From: an uncultured Verrucomicrobia subdivision 3 bacterium
GTDB taxonomy: Bacteria > Verrucomicrobiota > Verrucomicrobiia > Limisphaerales > DASXHY01
Direction of reading: 5' to 3'
Assembly (NCBI GenBank): GCA_937890005.1
Contig: CALBZA010000072.1
Span: 1-64,000 of the forward strand
DNA: 64,000 nucleotides
Of the stretch, positions 25,381 to 34,462 are shown in pieces. How positions within the stretch are numbered: the stretch's first letter is position 1; each line of letters opens with the position of its first letter. The notes below the pieces were generated by a model, which saw only the letters and a list, made by a program, of their open reading frames with translations, did no database searches and had not been told where the DNA came from. Made by a program: the position numbers and the translations under genes.

Positions 25381-25857
25381 ATGAAGAACACACTGATCGT
25401 AGTCGTGGATTTGGATCAATTGAAAGCCTACCGGGTCGGTGATGACCCATTTCACAGCAACCCCCGCCTCGAACTGGTTGAACAGTTCAACACAGGCGCG
25501 TCCAGAAAACTGGTCGAGGAAGCAACTGACCTCGCCGGACGATTTCCACGGGCGACCGTTTCGCACAAAATCATGGGCGGCATGTCAGCCGGTGAACGCC
25601 ACAACATCGAGCTGGAAAAACGCAAACGCTGCCTGCGCATGCTCGGAAAGCGAATCTCTGCGCTGCTTGGCGATCCCGCGGTTGAACGCTGTTTCCTCGC
25701 TGCAAGCCGCGAGATGATCAATGCGTTGCTGGAGGAAATTCCCATGCAAGCACGTTCCAAAATTGAAATCGCCCTGCGCGCGAACCTGACGAAAGTGGAT
25801 AAAACCGAACTGCTCGGTCACTTCAAGGCTGCAACCAAGGCTGGCGCTTTAGTGTAG
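25381..25857 (+). CDS. Host-attachment-family protein (eRF1-like fold)
   Basis: 158 residues from ATG at 25381, preceded by AAGAGGA. The frame is open back to 24916 but that part is antisense to pyrF. It begins MKNTLIVVVDLDQLKAYRV, typical of the family annotated as required for attachment to host cells (AtsE-type), with FHSNPRLELVEQF, an internal GERHNIELEKRKRCLRML helix and a C-terminal SKIEIALRANLTKVDKTEL. Known members are short, cytosolic and resemble the eRF1/pelota central domain; the attachment label comes from one early report and the true role may be in ribosome rescue or stress (inference). The following 22 bp lead to the convergent thiS. Confidence 0.7.
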   Translation: MKNTLIVVVDLDQLKAYRVGDDPFHSNPRLELVEQFNTGASRKLVEEATDLAGRFPRATVSHKIMGGMSAGERHNIELEKRKRCLRMLGKRISALLGDPAVERCFLAASREMINALLEEIPMQARSKIEIALRANLTKVDKTELLGHFKAATKAGALV

Positions 25858-25879
25858 TCCCAACGAGCCCCGCACAGGC

Positions 25880-26092
25880 TCAACCGCCGGCGACAATCTT
25901 TACGATCTCCACTCTGTCGCCGGCGTTCAATGTACGTTCGGAAAACTCAGACGGCGCAACTGCCTCGCCGTTGTGCTCCACCACCACGCTACGCGGGAGA
26001 AGCTTCTGGCTGACAAGAAAAGCTTCGATGGAGCATGGGAGCTGAGCCTCAACCGCTTGTCCGTTCGCAATGATGGAACCCGTTTTCATCAT
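25880..26092 (-). CDS. thiS: Sulfur carrier protein ThiS
   Basis: 70 residues from ATG at 26092 (ATG at 26089 is also possible), overlapping the thiH stop, so translation is coupled. It has the ubiquitin-like beta-grasp pattern: SIIANGQAVEAQLPCSIEAFL, VVEHNGEAVAPSEFSERTLNAGDRVEIVKIVAGG. The C-terminal GG is the adenylated and thiocarboxylated end that gives sulfur to the thiazole. It follows thiH directly; thiG, usually adjacent, is not in this window. Confidence 0.93.
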   Translation of the reverse strand: MMKTGSIIANGQAVEAQLPCSIEAFLVSQKLLPRSVVVEHNGEAVAPSEFSERTLNAGDRVEIVKIVAGG

Positions 26093-27288
26093 GAAGTCAG
26101 CGCTGCATCCCAATCCTTCCAGACCGGTTCATAACCCAGCCGCTCGATCAGTTCCGCCACTTCCTGCGGCGAGCGTTCGTCGGCGACATCGAACTGTCCG
26201 GTGGCATGGGTGGGATGTCCGTTCGCGGTCGCAGCCCATTCGCTCGCACCGGTCTCAACGATTCGTCCGCGGACAGTCTGGTGAATCTTCTCTTTGCCCG
26301 CGCCGGTGTAACCTCCGGGTTCCGTGCGAGCGCCCGCGCTCATCATCGTGACACCAAGTGGAATCAGTCCGTCGCGCAACTTCGGTGTTTCGCGAGTTGA
26401 AAGAACGATTCCAACATCCGGAAACATGATTCGCAACGCGCACACCAGCTGTGCCAGTTCGCGATCGCTGATGTGCGTCAGCGGCTCGAATTCCCCGGCG
26501 CAGGGACGAATCCGAACAGTGGAAATGGTGAGCGACGCTTTCCAGCAGTGTCGCAGCAGATAATCCGCATGCGCAGCCACGCTCAACGCTTCGTAACGCC
26601 AGTCCGCCAGACCGTAGAGCGGGCTGATTCCAAGCCGACGGAATCCAGCGGCATACGCGCGCTCGGGAGTTTCAAGCCGCCAGTCGAAATTGCGCTTCGG
26701 CCCTGCGGTGTGCATGTCGGCGTAAACCTCGCGATCGTACGTTTCCTGATAAACCACCAGGCCATCCGCGCCCGCGGCAACCAGCGGGCGATACTCCTCG
26801 GTTTCCATCGGACCGACCTCGAGCGAAATGCCCGGCCATTCCTCGTGCAGCATTCGAACGCAATCGAGAAGGTAGTTGTTCGAAACGAATTTCGGATGCT
26901 CACCTGCCACCAGCAGCAGATTGCGGAAGCCCTGTTCGCGCAACGCAGCGGCTTCGCGCTTCACCTCATCCAGACTCAGCGTGACACGGAGAATCGGGTT
27001 GTCTCGGGAGAAACCGCAGTATTTGCAGTTGTTGATGCACTCGTTCGAAAGATAAAGCGGTGCGAACAGACGGACCACCTTTCCAAATCGTTGCTTCGTC
27101 AACGCGTGGGAACGTCGGCCCATCGATTCGAGCAGTTCGCCGGCAGCGGGAGAAATCAATGCGGCAAAATCCGCGAGCGACGGCTTCGCTTTCGCAATGG
27201 CTTCGCGCGCCTGATCAAGGCCCATGTTCCGCGACCGCCCGGCAAGATTGCGGAGCGGCAGCGAGTTGAATTCAGAAACAAAACTCAC
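26089..27288 (-). CDS. thiH: 2-iminoacetate synthase ThiH (radical SAM)
   Basis: 399 residues. It cleaves tyrosine by radical chemistry to give dehydroglycine for the thiamine thiazole. The radical-SAM cluster motif is C84-x3-C88-x2-C91 in YLSNECINNCKYCGFSRD. Other family parts are LLVAGEHPKFVSNNYLLD, GPMETEEYRPLVAAGADG, VVYQETYDREVYADMH and the C-terminal FDVADERSPQEVAELIERLGYEPVWKDWD. HydG has similar chemistry, but the adjacent ThiS and the length support ThiH. Only about 70 bp lie between it and the upstream phyH stop, which leaves no room for a TPP riboswitch directly upstream. Confidence 0.93.
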   Translation of the reverse strand: MSFVSEFNSLPLRNLAGRSRNMGLDQAREAIAKAKPSLADFAALISPAAGELLESMGRRSHALTKQRFGKVVRLFAPLYLSNECINNCKYCGFSRDNPILRVTLSLDEVKREAAALREQGFRNLLLVAGEHPKFVSNNYLLDCVRMLHEEWPGISLEVGPMETEEYRPLVAAGADGLVVYQETYDREVYADMHTAGPKRNFDWRLETPERAYAAGFRRLGISPLYGLADWRYEALSVAAHADYLLRHCWKASLTISTVRIRPCAGEFEPLTHISDRELAQLVCALRIMFPDVGIVLSTRETPKLRDGLIPLGVTMMSAGARTEPGGYTGAGKEKIHQTVRGRIVETGASEWAATANGHPTHATGQFDVADERSPQEVAELIERLGYEPVWKDWDAALTS

Positions 27289-27357
27289 GGGGCCAACTTA
27301 ACAAAGGAACCTTCAAAGTCGAGAAGGCCGGTGGAATAGAAAGACGGCCAGCATCAC

Positions 27358-28029
27358 TCACGTCGGCGCCACAACACGATGCCACTCTTCCGAAATCGGA
27401 GCTCCCGAATGATAAACCAGATGAAGAACTCTTCGATGCCGGGGCACCACCGCTTTCGAAGAAGCGTGCAGAACCAACGGACGCATCAACAGCGCGTCGC
27501 CTTCACTGGCCGTGCAAATCAGTTCCTTTCCCTGTGCGACATGGTTCTGAATTTCACCACTCGGAATGACGCCCAGTTTATGGGTTCCAGGAACGACCCG
27601 GAGTGGTCCGTTCTCATGATCACAGTCATCCAGATGAACCCTGACCGCCAAAAGGTCCTCCAGAACAGAACGCGGTGGTCGCGCGAAATTTACACCATCC
27701 TTCAAAGTCGCCTGCTCGTATTCCGCGGCATTGACCCGTTTTGCAAACGGAAACATCAGGTCTTGATGCCATGTCACCTTCCAGTTCGCCTCGGCCGACT
27801 TGTCGAATGCGATCGCTTGAATCGCAACTGCCGTTGAAGTCAGCACGCCGGCATCGATCAACTCTCGCCCAATCCAACGGGCGGCATCCATCACGACCGG
27901 AACATCCAGCAGACATCGTCGTCCGGCTTCACCCGGATGAAAAAGAATTTGGCGAAGCTGCTCACGGAGACTTTCATCGAGTCCGGAAAGCCACAATGCA
28001 TACCCCTTCTCATCCAGTAAGAACTTCAT
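27358..28029 (-). CDS. Phytanoyl-CoA dioxygenase (PhyH) family protein
   Basis: 223 residues from ATG at 28029; the frame is open to 28068 but that part overlaps the terminator hairpin of the gene upstream. The non-haem Fe(II)/2-oxoglutarate site is seen as H88-x-D90 in WKVTWHQDLMFPF and H188 in LMRPLVLHASSKAVVP; R199/R200 could bind 2-oxoglutarate. VHLDDCDHENGPLRVVPGTHKLG is the typical central segment. Such enzymes hydroxylate lipids, amino acids or small metabolites; the substrate cannot be inferred. It lies between the DUF4412-type gene and thiH on the same strand. Confidence 0.85.
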   Translation of the reverse strand: MKFLLDEKGYALWLSGLDESLREQLRQILFHPGEAGRRCLLDVPVVMDAARWIGRELIDAGVLTSTAVAIQAIAFDKSAEANWKVTWHQDLMFPFAKRVNAAEYEQATLKDGVNFARPPRSVLEDLLAVRVHLDDCDHENGPLRVVPGTHKLGVIPSGEIQNHVAQGKELICTASEGDALLMRPLVLHASSKAVVPRHRRVLHLVYHSGAPISEEWHRVVAPT

Positions 28030-28069
28030 GTTGAGCAGAGTTGAACTGCGAGAAGTTTGAAGCACCAAA

Positions 28070-28104
28070 GCGAAAGGCCTCCGGAGAGTTCCGAAGGCCT
28101 TCGC
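28070..28104 (-). terminator. Terminator hairpin after the DUF4412-type gene
   Basis: GCGAAAGGCCTCCGG (28070-28084) pairs with CCGAAGGCCTTCGC (28091-28104), a long stem with one bulge. On the minus strand it is followed by TTTGG, a weak T-run. It lies 15 bp after the stop of the gene at 28119-28877. Confidence 0.65.
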
Positions 28105-28118
28105 GAAAAGTGAGACTG

Positions 28119-28877
28119 TTACTGTCCCATACCGCCCTGCTGCATGCGTTGCATCACCTCTGTCTGCATCATCGTCATGAAGTTGTCATACTTCTTGTAG
28201 CCTGCAGGCGGTTCGAACTGGGAGGCTTCAGGTTTGGCGAGTTTGACGTTCTTGAAAACCAACGTGACGTCGCTCCCCTGCTCCACCGTCTGAATCTTGA
28301 CCGGGAAATTCTTCATGTCCTTCGCGTTCCAGACCGTGGATTCATGGGGTTTTCCCTTTTCGTCGGTGACGACGACTTTGTTCTTTACGCACGCCTGTCC
28401 TTCAACGGTTTCCTCACCCAGTTTCGTAATTTCCACTTTGAAGTCATCGATGTTGGTCGAGGTGGTGGATGCTTCGGGCATGGGGGCGTACGCTCTCAAT
28501 CCGGGATAGACCATGTAGGTGCTCTTCTGGTCGGGACGGGAGATGACCACCATGCGATCCATTCCCATGCTTTTCATCTGATCCGCCATTCCCGGCGGAA
28601 ATGACCCGCCCTTCGCGTCGCTGAGGTTCATTTCGAAGCGCGACTTGAGATTATCGAATGCGATCTTGCCGGGAAGGCTCATCGTGTCGTTGCGCATCTT
28701 GATGGACATGTCGATGTTCGCCGAGAAGGCCTGGTTGTCGCCGAACAGCTTGGCCATGGCGGCATTGATCTGTGGCGTGTTGCGGCCGGGTCCGCCGCCC
28801 ATGCCCGGCTGGGCGGAAGCGGACGTGAGAGTGAGAGCGATGACGGTGGCAAAAAGCCCCTTGATCAAGTTTTTCAT
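28119..28877 (-). CDS. Secreted DUF4412-like protein
   Basis: 252 residues with a clear signal peptide (MKNLIKGLFATVIALTLTSASA). The mature N-terminus is Gly-rich (QPGMGGGPGRN). The body resembles DUF4412/LolA-like outer-membrane or periplasmic proteins: ANIDMSIKMRNDTMSLPGKIAFDNLKSRFEM, MVVISRPDQKSTYMVYPGLRAYA, KLGEETVEGQACVKNKVVVT and ESTVWNAKDMKNFPVKIQT. The C-terminus is Met/Gln-rich. The fold would bind hydrophobic groups, but no partner is known. It is followed by a terminator, so it is a single transcription unit. Confidence is moderate on the family and low on function. Confidence 0.75.
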   Translation of the reverse strand: MKNLIKGLFATVIALTLTSASAQPGMGGGPGRNTPQINAAMAKLFGDNQAFSANIDMSIKMRNDTMSLPGKIAFDNLKSRFEMNLSDAKGGSFPPGMADQMKSMGMDRMVVISRPDQKSTYMVYPGLRAYAPMPEASTTSTNIDDFKVEITKLGEETVEGQACVKNKVVVTDEKGKPHESTVWNAKDMKNFPVKIQTVEQGSDVTLVFKNVKLAKPEASQFEPPAGYKKYDNFMTMMQTEVMQRMQQGGMGQ

Positions 28878-29068
28878 AAATGAGGTAACGTTTGCAGACG
28901 CTGGATAACAGATGCGGCTTCAAAGGCCAGTCAAATTCCGGCGTTTTCACCCCATCTTTCGGTCCATTGACAGACGTCAGCTTCTGCCACTGCAGCAGAA
29001 TGTCAACGCCCCGGCTGAGCGCCGGAAAAAAGTTCTAATATCCGGCAAGTTGGTGCATCTATACCTTT

Positions 29069-31189
29069 GTGCGCCCGATTCTGAACATTCTCGCCATCGC
29101 TGCCGTATGGTTCGCCGTCACGGCTGAGGCAGCTCACACTCACGCACGCCTGATCCTCTCTGCATCGACGGCACGCGCCGGGGAAACAGTCGTGGCGGGA
29201 ATCCATCTGCGCATGGATCCGGAGTGGCACACGTATTGGAAAAACTCCGGCGCATCGGGAATCCCGACCACGATCGAATGGGAGCTTCCGGAAGGCGTTA
29301 CTGCAGGAGATATCCAATGGCCGGTTCCGGAGAAACTGCCGCCAAACGATCTCGTCACTTATATCTATGAGAATGAGGTGGTGTTGCTCGTCCCGTTGCA
29401 ACTGGCATCGAATCTCCCGGCAGGGACGATTCCGATCACGGCGAACGTTGCATGGCTTGAATGCAAGGAGCAATGCCTGCCGGGCGACGCCCAACTGCAG
29501 GCAAACCTTACCCTCTCCGAATCTGCTGCCACGCCTTCCGCTGATGCCGCTTTGATTTCGCAATGGAAAGATCGGCTTCCATTGGCCGGCACAAACCTGA
29601 ACGTTCAGGCGCATTGGGAAAAACCCGTTTCAGAAAAGCTCCGGCCTGTGGTCATCGAATGGTCGTTTGCGGAGAGTGTCAGCGAAGCCGATTTCTATCC
29701 GTATGCGAGCGACAGCATGGAGGTGCAGGGGAGCGTGGAACGAATTCCGGCTGCGAACGGAAAGGTGAAAATCCGAAAGCTGATTCGCAAACTGGAAGGC
29801 GACTGGCCGGCTTCGGTGTCAGGACTGCTGATCCACAAAACCGATGAGAAACGTGCCGGCTACGATGTCACCATCCCGATCACTGCAACCGAATCCACGT
29901 CAGGCAGCGGCGCGGTTTCCTCGCCTTCAAATTCTGAAGCTTCAAAGCCGCTGTGGCAGATACTGCTCTTTGCATTTTTGGGCGGCATGCTCCTGAACAT
30001 CATGCCGTGTGTGCTGCCGGTGATTGCGCTGAAGATTCTGGGATTCGTCAGTGAAGCGCGGAGCGAACCGGCGCGCGTGAAGAAACTGGGTTTGATCTAC
30101 GGGGCCGGAGTTCTTGTTTCGTTCATCGCGCTGGCGGCGCTTGCGATTGGGCTGAAAGCGGGCTGGGGCGCGCAGTTCGGCAATCCAATCTTCCTGGTTG
30201 TTCTGACCGTGCTCGTAACGCTTCTGGCACTGAGCTTGTTCGGAGTGTTTGAGATCAACCTCGGCGCGAAAGTCATGGGCAGCGCAGGAACACTGGCATC
30301 GATGCAAGGTTCCAGCGGCGCGTTCTTCAACGGCGTGCTGGCCACGGTGCTGGCAACGCCGTGCACGGCACCGTTCCTTGGAACCGCTCTGGGATTTGCA
30401 CTGACCCAACCGGCTCCGGTGGTTCTTCTCATTTTCCTGACGGTGGGTGTTGGTCTGGCATTTCCCTACGTCGTGCTGAGTTTTCAACCGGCCTGGCTCA
30501 GGTTCATTCCAAAACCAGGCAAATGGATGGAACGGTTCAAAGTCGCAATGGGTTTTCCAATGCTGGCCACGGCAGTCTGGTTGTTCAGCCTGACACAAAG
30601 TCACTACGGCAAACGCTTCTGGTGGCTGGCGTTGTTCCTCGTGGTGGTGAGCCTGTGCGCGTGGATTTACGGGGAATTCGTCCAACGCGCCGCGAATCGC
30701 CATGCCGTCGGCCGGGCGGCCGCAATCATCATCTTGCTGGCTGGCTATGGCTACATTCTGGAGAGAGAACTCGACTGGCGTCATTCAACCCCGGAGCAGC
30801 GTGCCATCGAACAAAGCTCCGCCGATGGCATTGCCTGGGAAGCATGGTCTCCCGAAGCTGTAACCAAAGCGCAGGAAGCAGGCCGGCCTGTCCTGGTGGA
30901 TTTCACCGCAGACTGGTGCCTCACCTGTCAGGCAAACAAGAAGTTCGCCCTCGAAGTGGATTCCGTCCGGGCGAAACTCCAGGAAATGAACGTGCTGAGC
31001 CTGCTTGGCGATTACACCCTGTTGCCAAAGGCGATGCGGACGGAATTGAATCGATATGGACGCGATGGCGTTCCATTGGTGTTGATCTTTCCCGGAAAAC
31101 CTGGAGCACCGCCTGAAGTCCTTCCAGAAACCCTGACTCCCGGCATTGTTCTGGGCGCCCTCGAACGGGCTCGCCAGAAAAATTCCTGA
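29069..31189 (+). CDS. DsbD-family protein-disulfide reductase (ScsB-like)
   Basis: 706 residues from GTG at 29069. Signal peptide 1 to ~22. The N-terminal periplasmic domain (to ~250) is the DsbD/ScsB-alpha type, with WHTYWKNSGASGIPTTIEW and CKEQCLPG. The membrane core (~295-570) has eight or so segments with the two reactive Cys sites: NIMPCVLPVIALKILGF and ATVLATPCTAPFLGTALGF. The C-terminal thioredoxin-like domain has VLVDFTADWCLTCQANKK with a CxxC. Such proteins pass electrons from cytosolic thioredoxin to periplasmic partners. It lies 59 bp upstream of a secreted redoxin, a likely partner. Confidence 0.9.
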   Translation: MRPILNILAIAAVWFAVTAEAAHTHARLILSASTARAGETVVAGIHLRMDPEWHTYWKNSGASGIPTTIEWELPEGVTAGDIQWPVPEKLPPNDLVTYIYENEVVLLVPLQLASNLPAGTIPITANVAWLECKEQCLPGDAQLQANLTLSESAATPSADAALISQWKDRLPLAGTNLNVQAHWEKPVSEKLRPVVIEWSFAESVSEADFYPYASDSMEVQGSVERIPAANGKVKIRKLIRKLEGDWPASVSGLLIHKTDEKRAGYDVTIPITATESTSGSGAVSSPSNSEASKPLWQILLFAFLGGMLLNIMPCVLPVIALKILGFVSEARSEPARVKKLGLIYGAGVLVSFIALAALAIGLKAGWGAQFGNPIFLVVLTVLVTLLALSLFGVFEINLGAKVMGSAGTLASMQGSSGAFFNGVLATVLATPCTAPFLGTALGFALTQPAPVVLLIFLTVGVGLAFPYVVLSFQPAWLRFIPKPGKWMERFKVAMGFPMLATAVWLFSLTQSHYGKRFWWLALFLVVVSLCAWIYGEFVQRAANRHAVGRAAAIIILLAGYGYILERELDWRHSTPEQRAIEQSSADGIAWEAWSPEAVTKAQEAGRPVLVDFTADWCLTCQANKKFALEVDSVRAKLQEMNVLSLLGDYTLLPKAMRTELNRYGRDGVPLVLIFPGKPGAPPEVLPETLTPGIVLGALERARQKNS

Positions 31190-31248
31190 AACAACTCTGG
31201 AGACGAGCCCGTCTTATCGGAAGTTCACTTAACCTAAGGATACATATT

Positions 31249-31842
31249 ATGAAACGCGCTATTGCTTTGTTCGCCCTTTTGGGGATGACAACAGCCGCCT
31301 TCGCCGCGGCAGAAATCGGAAAGCCGGCGCCGGATTTCGAGGCGACCGACATCAACGGTAAGACGCATAAACTCAGCGATTACAAGGGCAAGATCGTTGT
31401 TCTTGAGTCGTACAATCTCGACTGTCCATTCTGCGCCAATCACTTCAAGACCGGCGCCATGCAGGAACTGCAAAAGGAAGTGACCTCCAAAGGCGGAATC
31501 TGGCTCGTGGTGAATTCCGTGAATCCCAGGAACAGCAGCTATCGCTCAACGGAAAAAGCCCGTGCCGAATGGGAAACGCAGAAGATGAACGCGACCGCCT
31601 GGCTCGACGACAGCTCCGGCAAAATCGGCAAGCAGTTCAACTTCAAGACCACGCCTCAGATGGTGGTGATCGACGCCGAGGGAACGGTCATTTACAACGG
31701 CGCCATCGACGACAAGAAAACGCCCAACCACGACCCGCGCACGGCGAAGAATTACGTGAAGGAAGTGTTCGGAAAATTGAGCGCTGGCGAAAAAGTTGAA
31801 CCCTTCGAAACCAAACCTTACGGCTGCGGCGTCAAATACTGA
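31249..31842 (+). CDS. Secreted thioredoxin-fold redoxin (AhpC/TSA type)
   Basis: 197 residues. Signal peptide MKRAIALFALLGMTTAAFA, cut before AEIG. The mature part has IGKPAPDFEATDINGKTHKLSDYKGK, then SYNLDCPFCANHFKTG. Peroxiredoxins have T/S-x3-C; here the site is L-D-C-P-F-C, so it may be a resolving or reductase-type CxxC. TPQMVVIDAEGTVIYNGAIDD is the usual cis-Pro and strand. A good ribosome binding site AAGGA lies at 31236-31240. It follows the DsbD-like gene, which would supply its electrons (inference), and is ended by a strong terminator. Confidence 0.88.
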   Translation: MKRAIALFALLGMTTAAFAAAEIGKPAPDFEATDINGKTHKLSDYKGKIVVLESYNLDCPFCANHFKTGAMQELQKEVTSKGGIWLVVNSVNPRNSSYRSTEKARAEWETQKMNATAWLDDSSGKIGKQFNFKTTPQMVVIDAEGTVIYNGAIDDKKTPNHDPRTAKNYVKEVFGKLSAGEKVEPFETKPYGCGVKY

Positions 31843-31870
31843 ACGGATCAACTTTTGGTTGTTGGATGAA

Positions 31871-31899
31871 AACCCGCCTTTTTGGCGGGTTTTCCTTTT
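31871..31899 (+). terminator. Rho-independent terminator after the redoxin gene
   Basis: AACCCGCC (31871-31878), a TTTTT loop and GGCGGGTT (31884-31891) form a perfect 8-bp stem, followed by TTCCTTTT. It ends the DsbD-like/redoxin operon and separates it from accC on the other strand. Confidence 0.85.
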
Positions 31900-31932
31900 G
31901 AAGCTTCGATCACTCCGAAACTCCGCTCTTTC

Positions 31933-33303
31933 TTAAATCAGTTCCCGGCGGGCGCCGCTCAGCAACTGCTCGACAAAACCGGTTGAATAAACACCGCGAC
32001 GGAAGTTCGGATCCTGCAGAATCGCCTGCTGGAACGAAATCGTTGTCTTCACTCCCGTCACCATGAATTCGCTCAGCGCCCGGCTCATCCGATCCATTGC
32101 CTCCCGGCGATCCTTCCCGTAGGTGATCAACTTCCCGATCATCGAATCGTAAGCGGCCGGAATCGTGTAGCCGGCGTAGGCATGGGTATCAACGCGAACA
32201 CCACGACCGCCGGGTTGATAATACATCTCGATCCGTCCCGGACTCGGCCGGAAATCATCAAAAGGATCTTCAGCATTGATGCGGCATTCGATCGCATGGC
32301 CCTTGAACTCGATGTCGCTCTGCTTGTGCCGCAGCGGTTCACCCATGGCGATCATGATCTGGTACCGCACCAGATCGATTCCCGTCACTTCTTCCGTGAT
32401 CGGATGTTCCACCTGGATGCGCTTGTTGACCTCGAGGAAATAGAAATCGCCCTTGTCATCGACGATGAATTCCACCGTGCCGGCATTGGTGTAGTTCGCG
32501 ACCTCGCCGATTCGCACCGCCGCCTTGCCCATTTTTTCGCGGAGCTTCTTGAACTTGTTATCAATCAGCGGCGAGGGCGTTTCCTCAATGACTTTCTGGT
32601 TGCGACGCTGAATGGAACAATCACGTTCACCCAGGTGGATAATGTGACCTTTACCGTCACCGAGAATCTGAAATTCGATGTGATGGGGGTTTTCGATGAA
32701 CTTTTCGATGTAAACCCCAGAGTTTCCAAAGGCCTTTTCCGCCTCAGTTCGAGCGGTGTGATACCCCTTCACCAATGAAACGTCGTTGTGCGCAACGCGC
32801 ATTCCTCGTCCACCGCCGCCGGCAATGGCTTTGATCATGACCGGATAGCCGATGCGCTTCGCGACGGTCAATGCATCCTGCTCATTATCAACCACACCTT
32901 CCGACCCTGGCGGCGTCGGAACTCCCGCTTTCTTGGCCAGGGCGCGCGATACCGCCTTGTCTTCCAAGGCATTCATGGCGCGGGAACTCGGTCCGATGAA
33001 CCGGATGTTGCAGCTTTCGCAGACGTCGGCGAAATGAGCGTTTTCTGACAGAAACCCGTAGCCAGGATGAATTGCATCCACATCCGTGATTTCAGCCGCC
33101 GAAATCAGCCGATCAATGCGCAAATAGCTCTCACTGGCAGGAGCTTTACCGATACATATCGCTTCGTCCGCCAGCTGAACATGCATCGAGTTCGCGTCGG
33201 CTTCGGAATAGACGGCCACCGTTCGGATGTTCAGTTCCTTGCACGCACGAATGATTCGAACGGCGATTTCTCCACGGTTGGCTACAAGAATTTTTTCGAA
33301 CAT
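31933..33303 (-). CDS. accC: Acetyl-CoA carboxylase biotin carboxylase subunit
   Basis: 456 residues, standard for AccC. It carboxylates biotin with ATP and bicarbonate in the first step of fatty-acid synthesis. It begins MFEKILVANRGEIAVRIIRACKELNI, has the ATP-grasp glycine loop IKAIAGGGGRGMRVAHN, ERDCSIQRRNQKVIEETPS, and the catalytic FLEVNKRIQVEHPITEEVTG with VEHPITE near the active site. K for M in EVNK(M/T)R is a small variant of the usual EVN.R. It is the second gene of an accB-accC operon, 45 bp after accB. Confidence 0.96.
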   Translation of the reverse strand: MFEKILVANRGEIAVRIIRACKELNIRTVAVYSEADANSMHVQLADEAICIGKAPASESYLRIDRLISAAEITDVDAIHPGYGFLSENAHFADVCESCNIRFIGPSSRAMNALEDKAVSRALAKKAGVPTPPGSEGVVDNEQDALTVAKRIGYPVMIKAIAGGGGRGMRVAHNDVSLVKGYHTARTEAEKAFGNSGVYIEKFIENPHHIEFQILGDGKGHIIHLGERDCSIQRRNQKVIEETPSPLIDNKFKKLREKMGKAAVRIGEVANYTNAGTVEFIVDDKGDFYFLEVNKRIQVEHPITEEVTGIDLVRYQIMIAMGEPLRHKQSDIEFKGHAIECRINAEDPFDDFRPSPGRIEMYYQPGGRGVRVDTHAYAGYTIPAAYDSMIGKLITYGKDRREAMDRMSRALSEFMVTGVKTTISFQQAILQDPNFRRGVYSTGFVEQLLSGARRELI

Positions 33304-33348
33304 GCGGTCTCAGAAAAGGGTGATTCAGTGACTCTGCATCGCAGAATC

Positions 33349-33816
33349 TCAACTGGGCCGCACTTTGAACAGCGGCTGGCCAAACTCAATCGGTTTGGCG
33401 TTATCGACGAGAACCTGGGTAATCACACCTTTGATCTCCGCCTTGATCTCGTTCATCACCTTCATGGCTTCGATGATGCAAACAACGGTTTCGGGATTCA
33501 CTTCTGTTCCCACTTCGACGTAAGGAGCCGATTCCGGAGAAGGAGAACGATAAAAAGTTCCGATCATGGGCGATTTGATCTCAATCTCGTTGGAAGGCGC
33601 CATGGCTGGAACCGCAGCCGGAGCACCACCGGGAGCCGGCGCTGCAATGGCCGTCGGTGGAACATAGGCCACCACGGGGGCCTCTTCATAAACCGCCCCA
33701 CCGCCATTACCGCCGCGCTTCAGTTTGATTTTGAAGTCCTGCCTTTCGAGTTCGAACTCCGAAACGGAGTTCTTCTTCATCAGGTCAATGATGGCTTTGA
33801 TGTCTTTGAGATCCAC
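33349..33816 (-). CDS. accB: Biotin carboxyl carrier protein
   Basis: 155 residues from GTG at 33816. The N-terminus (MDLKDIKAIIDLMKKNSVSEFELE) is the usual AccB start; the middle is Pro/Ala-rich (residues ~58-78), a flexible linker. The C-terminal biotinyl domain has PETVVCIIEAMKVMNEIKAEI, in which the Lys of EAMKVMNE is biotinylated, and GTFYRSPSPESAPYVEVG. It carries carboxybiotin between AccC and the carboxyltransferase. It starts the accB-accC operon. Confidence 0.95.
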   Translation of the reverse strand: MDLKDIKAIIDLMKKNSVSEFELERQDFKIKLKRGGNGGGAVYEEAPVVAYVPPTAIAAPAPGGAPAAVPAMAPSNEIEIKSPMIGTFYRSPSPESAPYVEVGTEVNPETVVCIIEAMKVMNEIKAEIKGVITQVLVDNAKPIEFGQPLFKVRPS

Positions 33817-34009
33817 AGGTCAAATTGTGTTTGGTTCACCCAATTCGGGTCATTAAGCAAAAAAGCAGAAGCCGAACTTCGACTCTGCTGATCGCCATTT
33901 CAATTGCCGCGAAGGGTAACGCCCGCCAAACCCGCGTCAAGAAGTAAAAAGTCCATCGAATAAGATCAGAAAACAGGCTAAATCCATTCGAAAAAACCCG
34001 GTTTCTACC

Positions 34010-34450
34010 CTATTTTTGCAACCCGTTAACGTTCACCGCTGCTTCCAGCGCCAAAAGATAAGAATTTGTCCCGAAACCGGCGATGATCCCCTTGCACACC
34101 GGGGCGATCAGGCTTTTGTGCCGGAATTCTTCCCGGGCGTAAACGTTTGAAAGATGGATTTCAATGGCCGGGATTCCCACCGCAGAGATCGCATCGCGCA
34201 ACGCCACACTGGTATGGGTGTAGGCCGCGGCATTGATGACCAGAACCTGAAAGTTGCCCCGGGCCTCCTGAATCCACGACACCAGTTCGCCTTCGACATT
34301 GGATTGCCGGAAATCGATTTCCACCCCCAATTGCCTCGCGCGCGCCCGGACCTGGGACTCGATATCCCCCAAAGTGGCTGAACCATAGATGCCCGGTTCA
34401 CGCTGGCCGAGAAGGTTCAGGTTGGGGCCGTTCAGGAAGAGGATCTTCAT
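34010..34450 (-). CDS. aroQ: 3-dehydroquinate dehydratase, type II
   Basis: 146 residues, standard for type II. It dehydrates 3-dehydroquinate in the shikimate pathway. Seen are NGPNLNLLGQREPGIYG (with the catalytic Tyr in the flexible loop), FRQSNVEGELVSWIQEA, the substrate-binding VINAAAYTHTSVALRDA and EIHLSNVYAREEFRHKSLIA with the active His. The start lies 13 bp after the stop of the O-antigen-ligase-like gene, so they are probably co-transcribed. In many bacteria aroQ precedes accB-accC, and here it lies upstream of them by about 190 bp on the same strand. Confidence 0.96.
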   Translation of the reverse strand: MKILFLNGPNLNLLGQREPGIYGSATLGDIESQVRARARQLGVEIDFRQSNVEGELVSWIQEARGNFQVLVINAAAYTHTSVALRDAISAVGIPAIEIHLSNVYAREEFRHKSLIAPVCKGIIAGFGTNSYLLALEAAVNVNGLQK

Positions 34451-34462
34451 GAGGTCCGAAGG

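Noticed and set aside
27289..27357. TPP riboswitch before thiH
   Set aside because: Only about 70 bp are available and no riboswitch core is seen.
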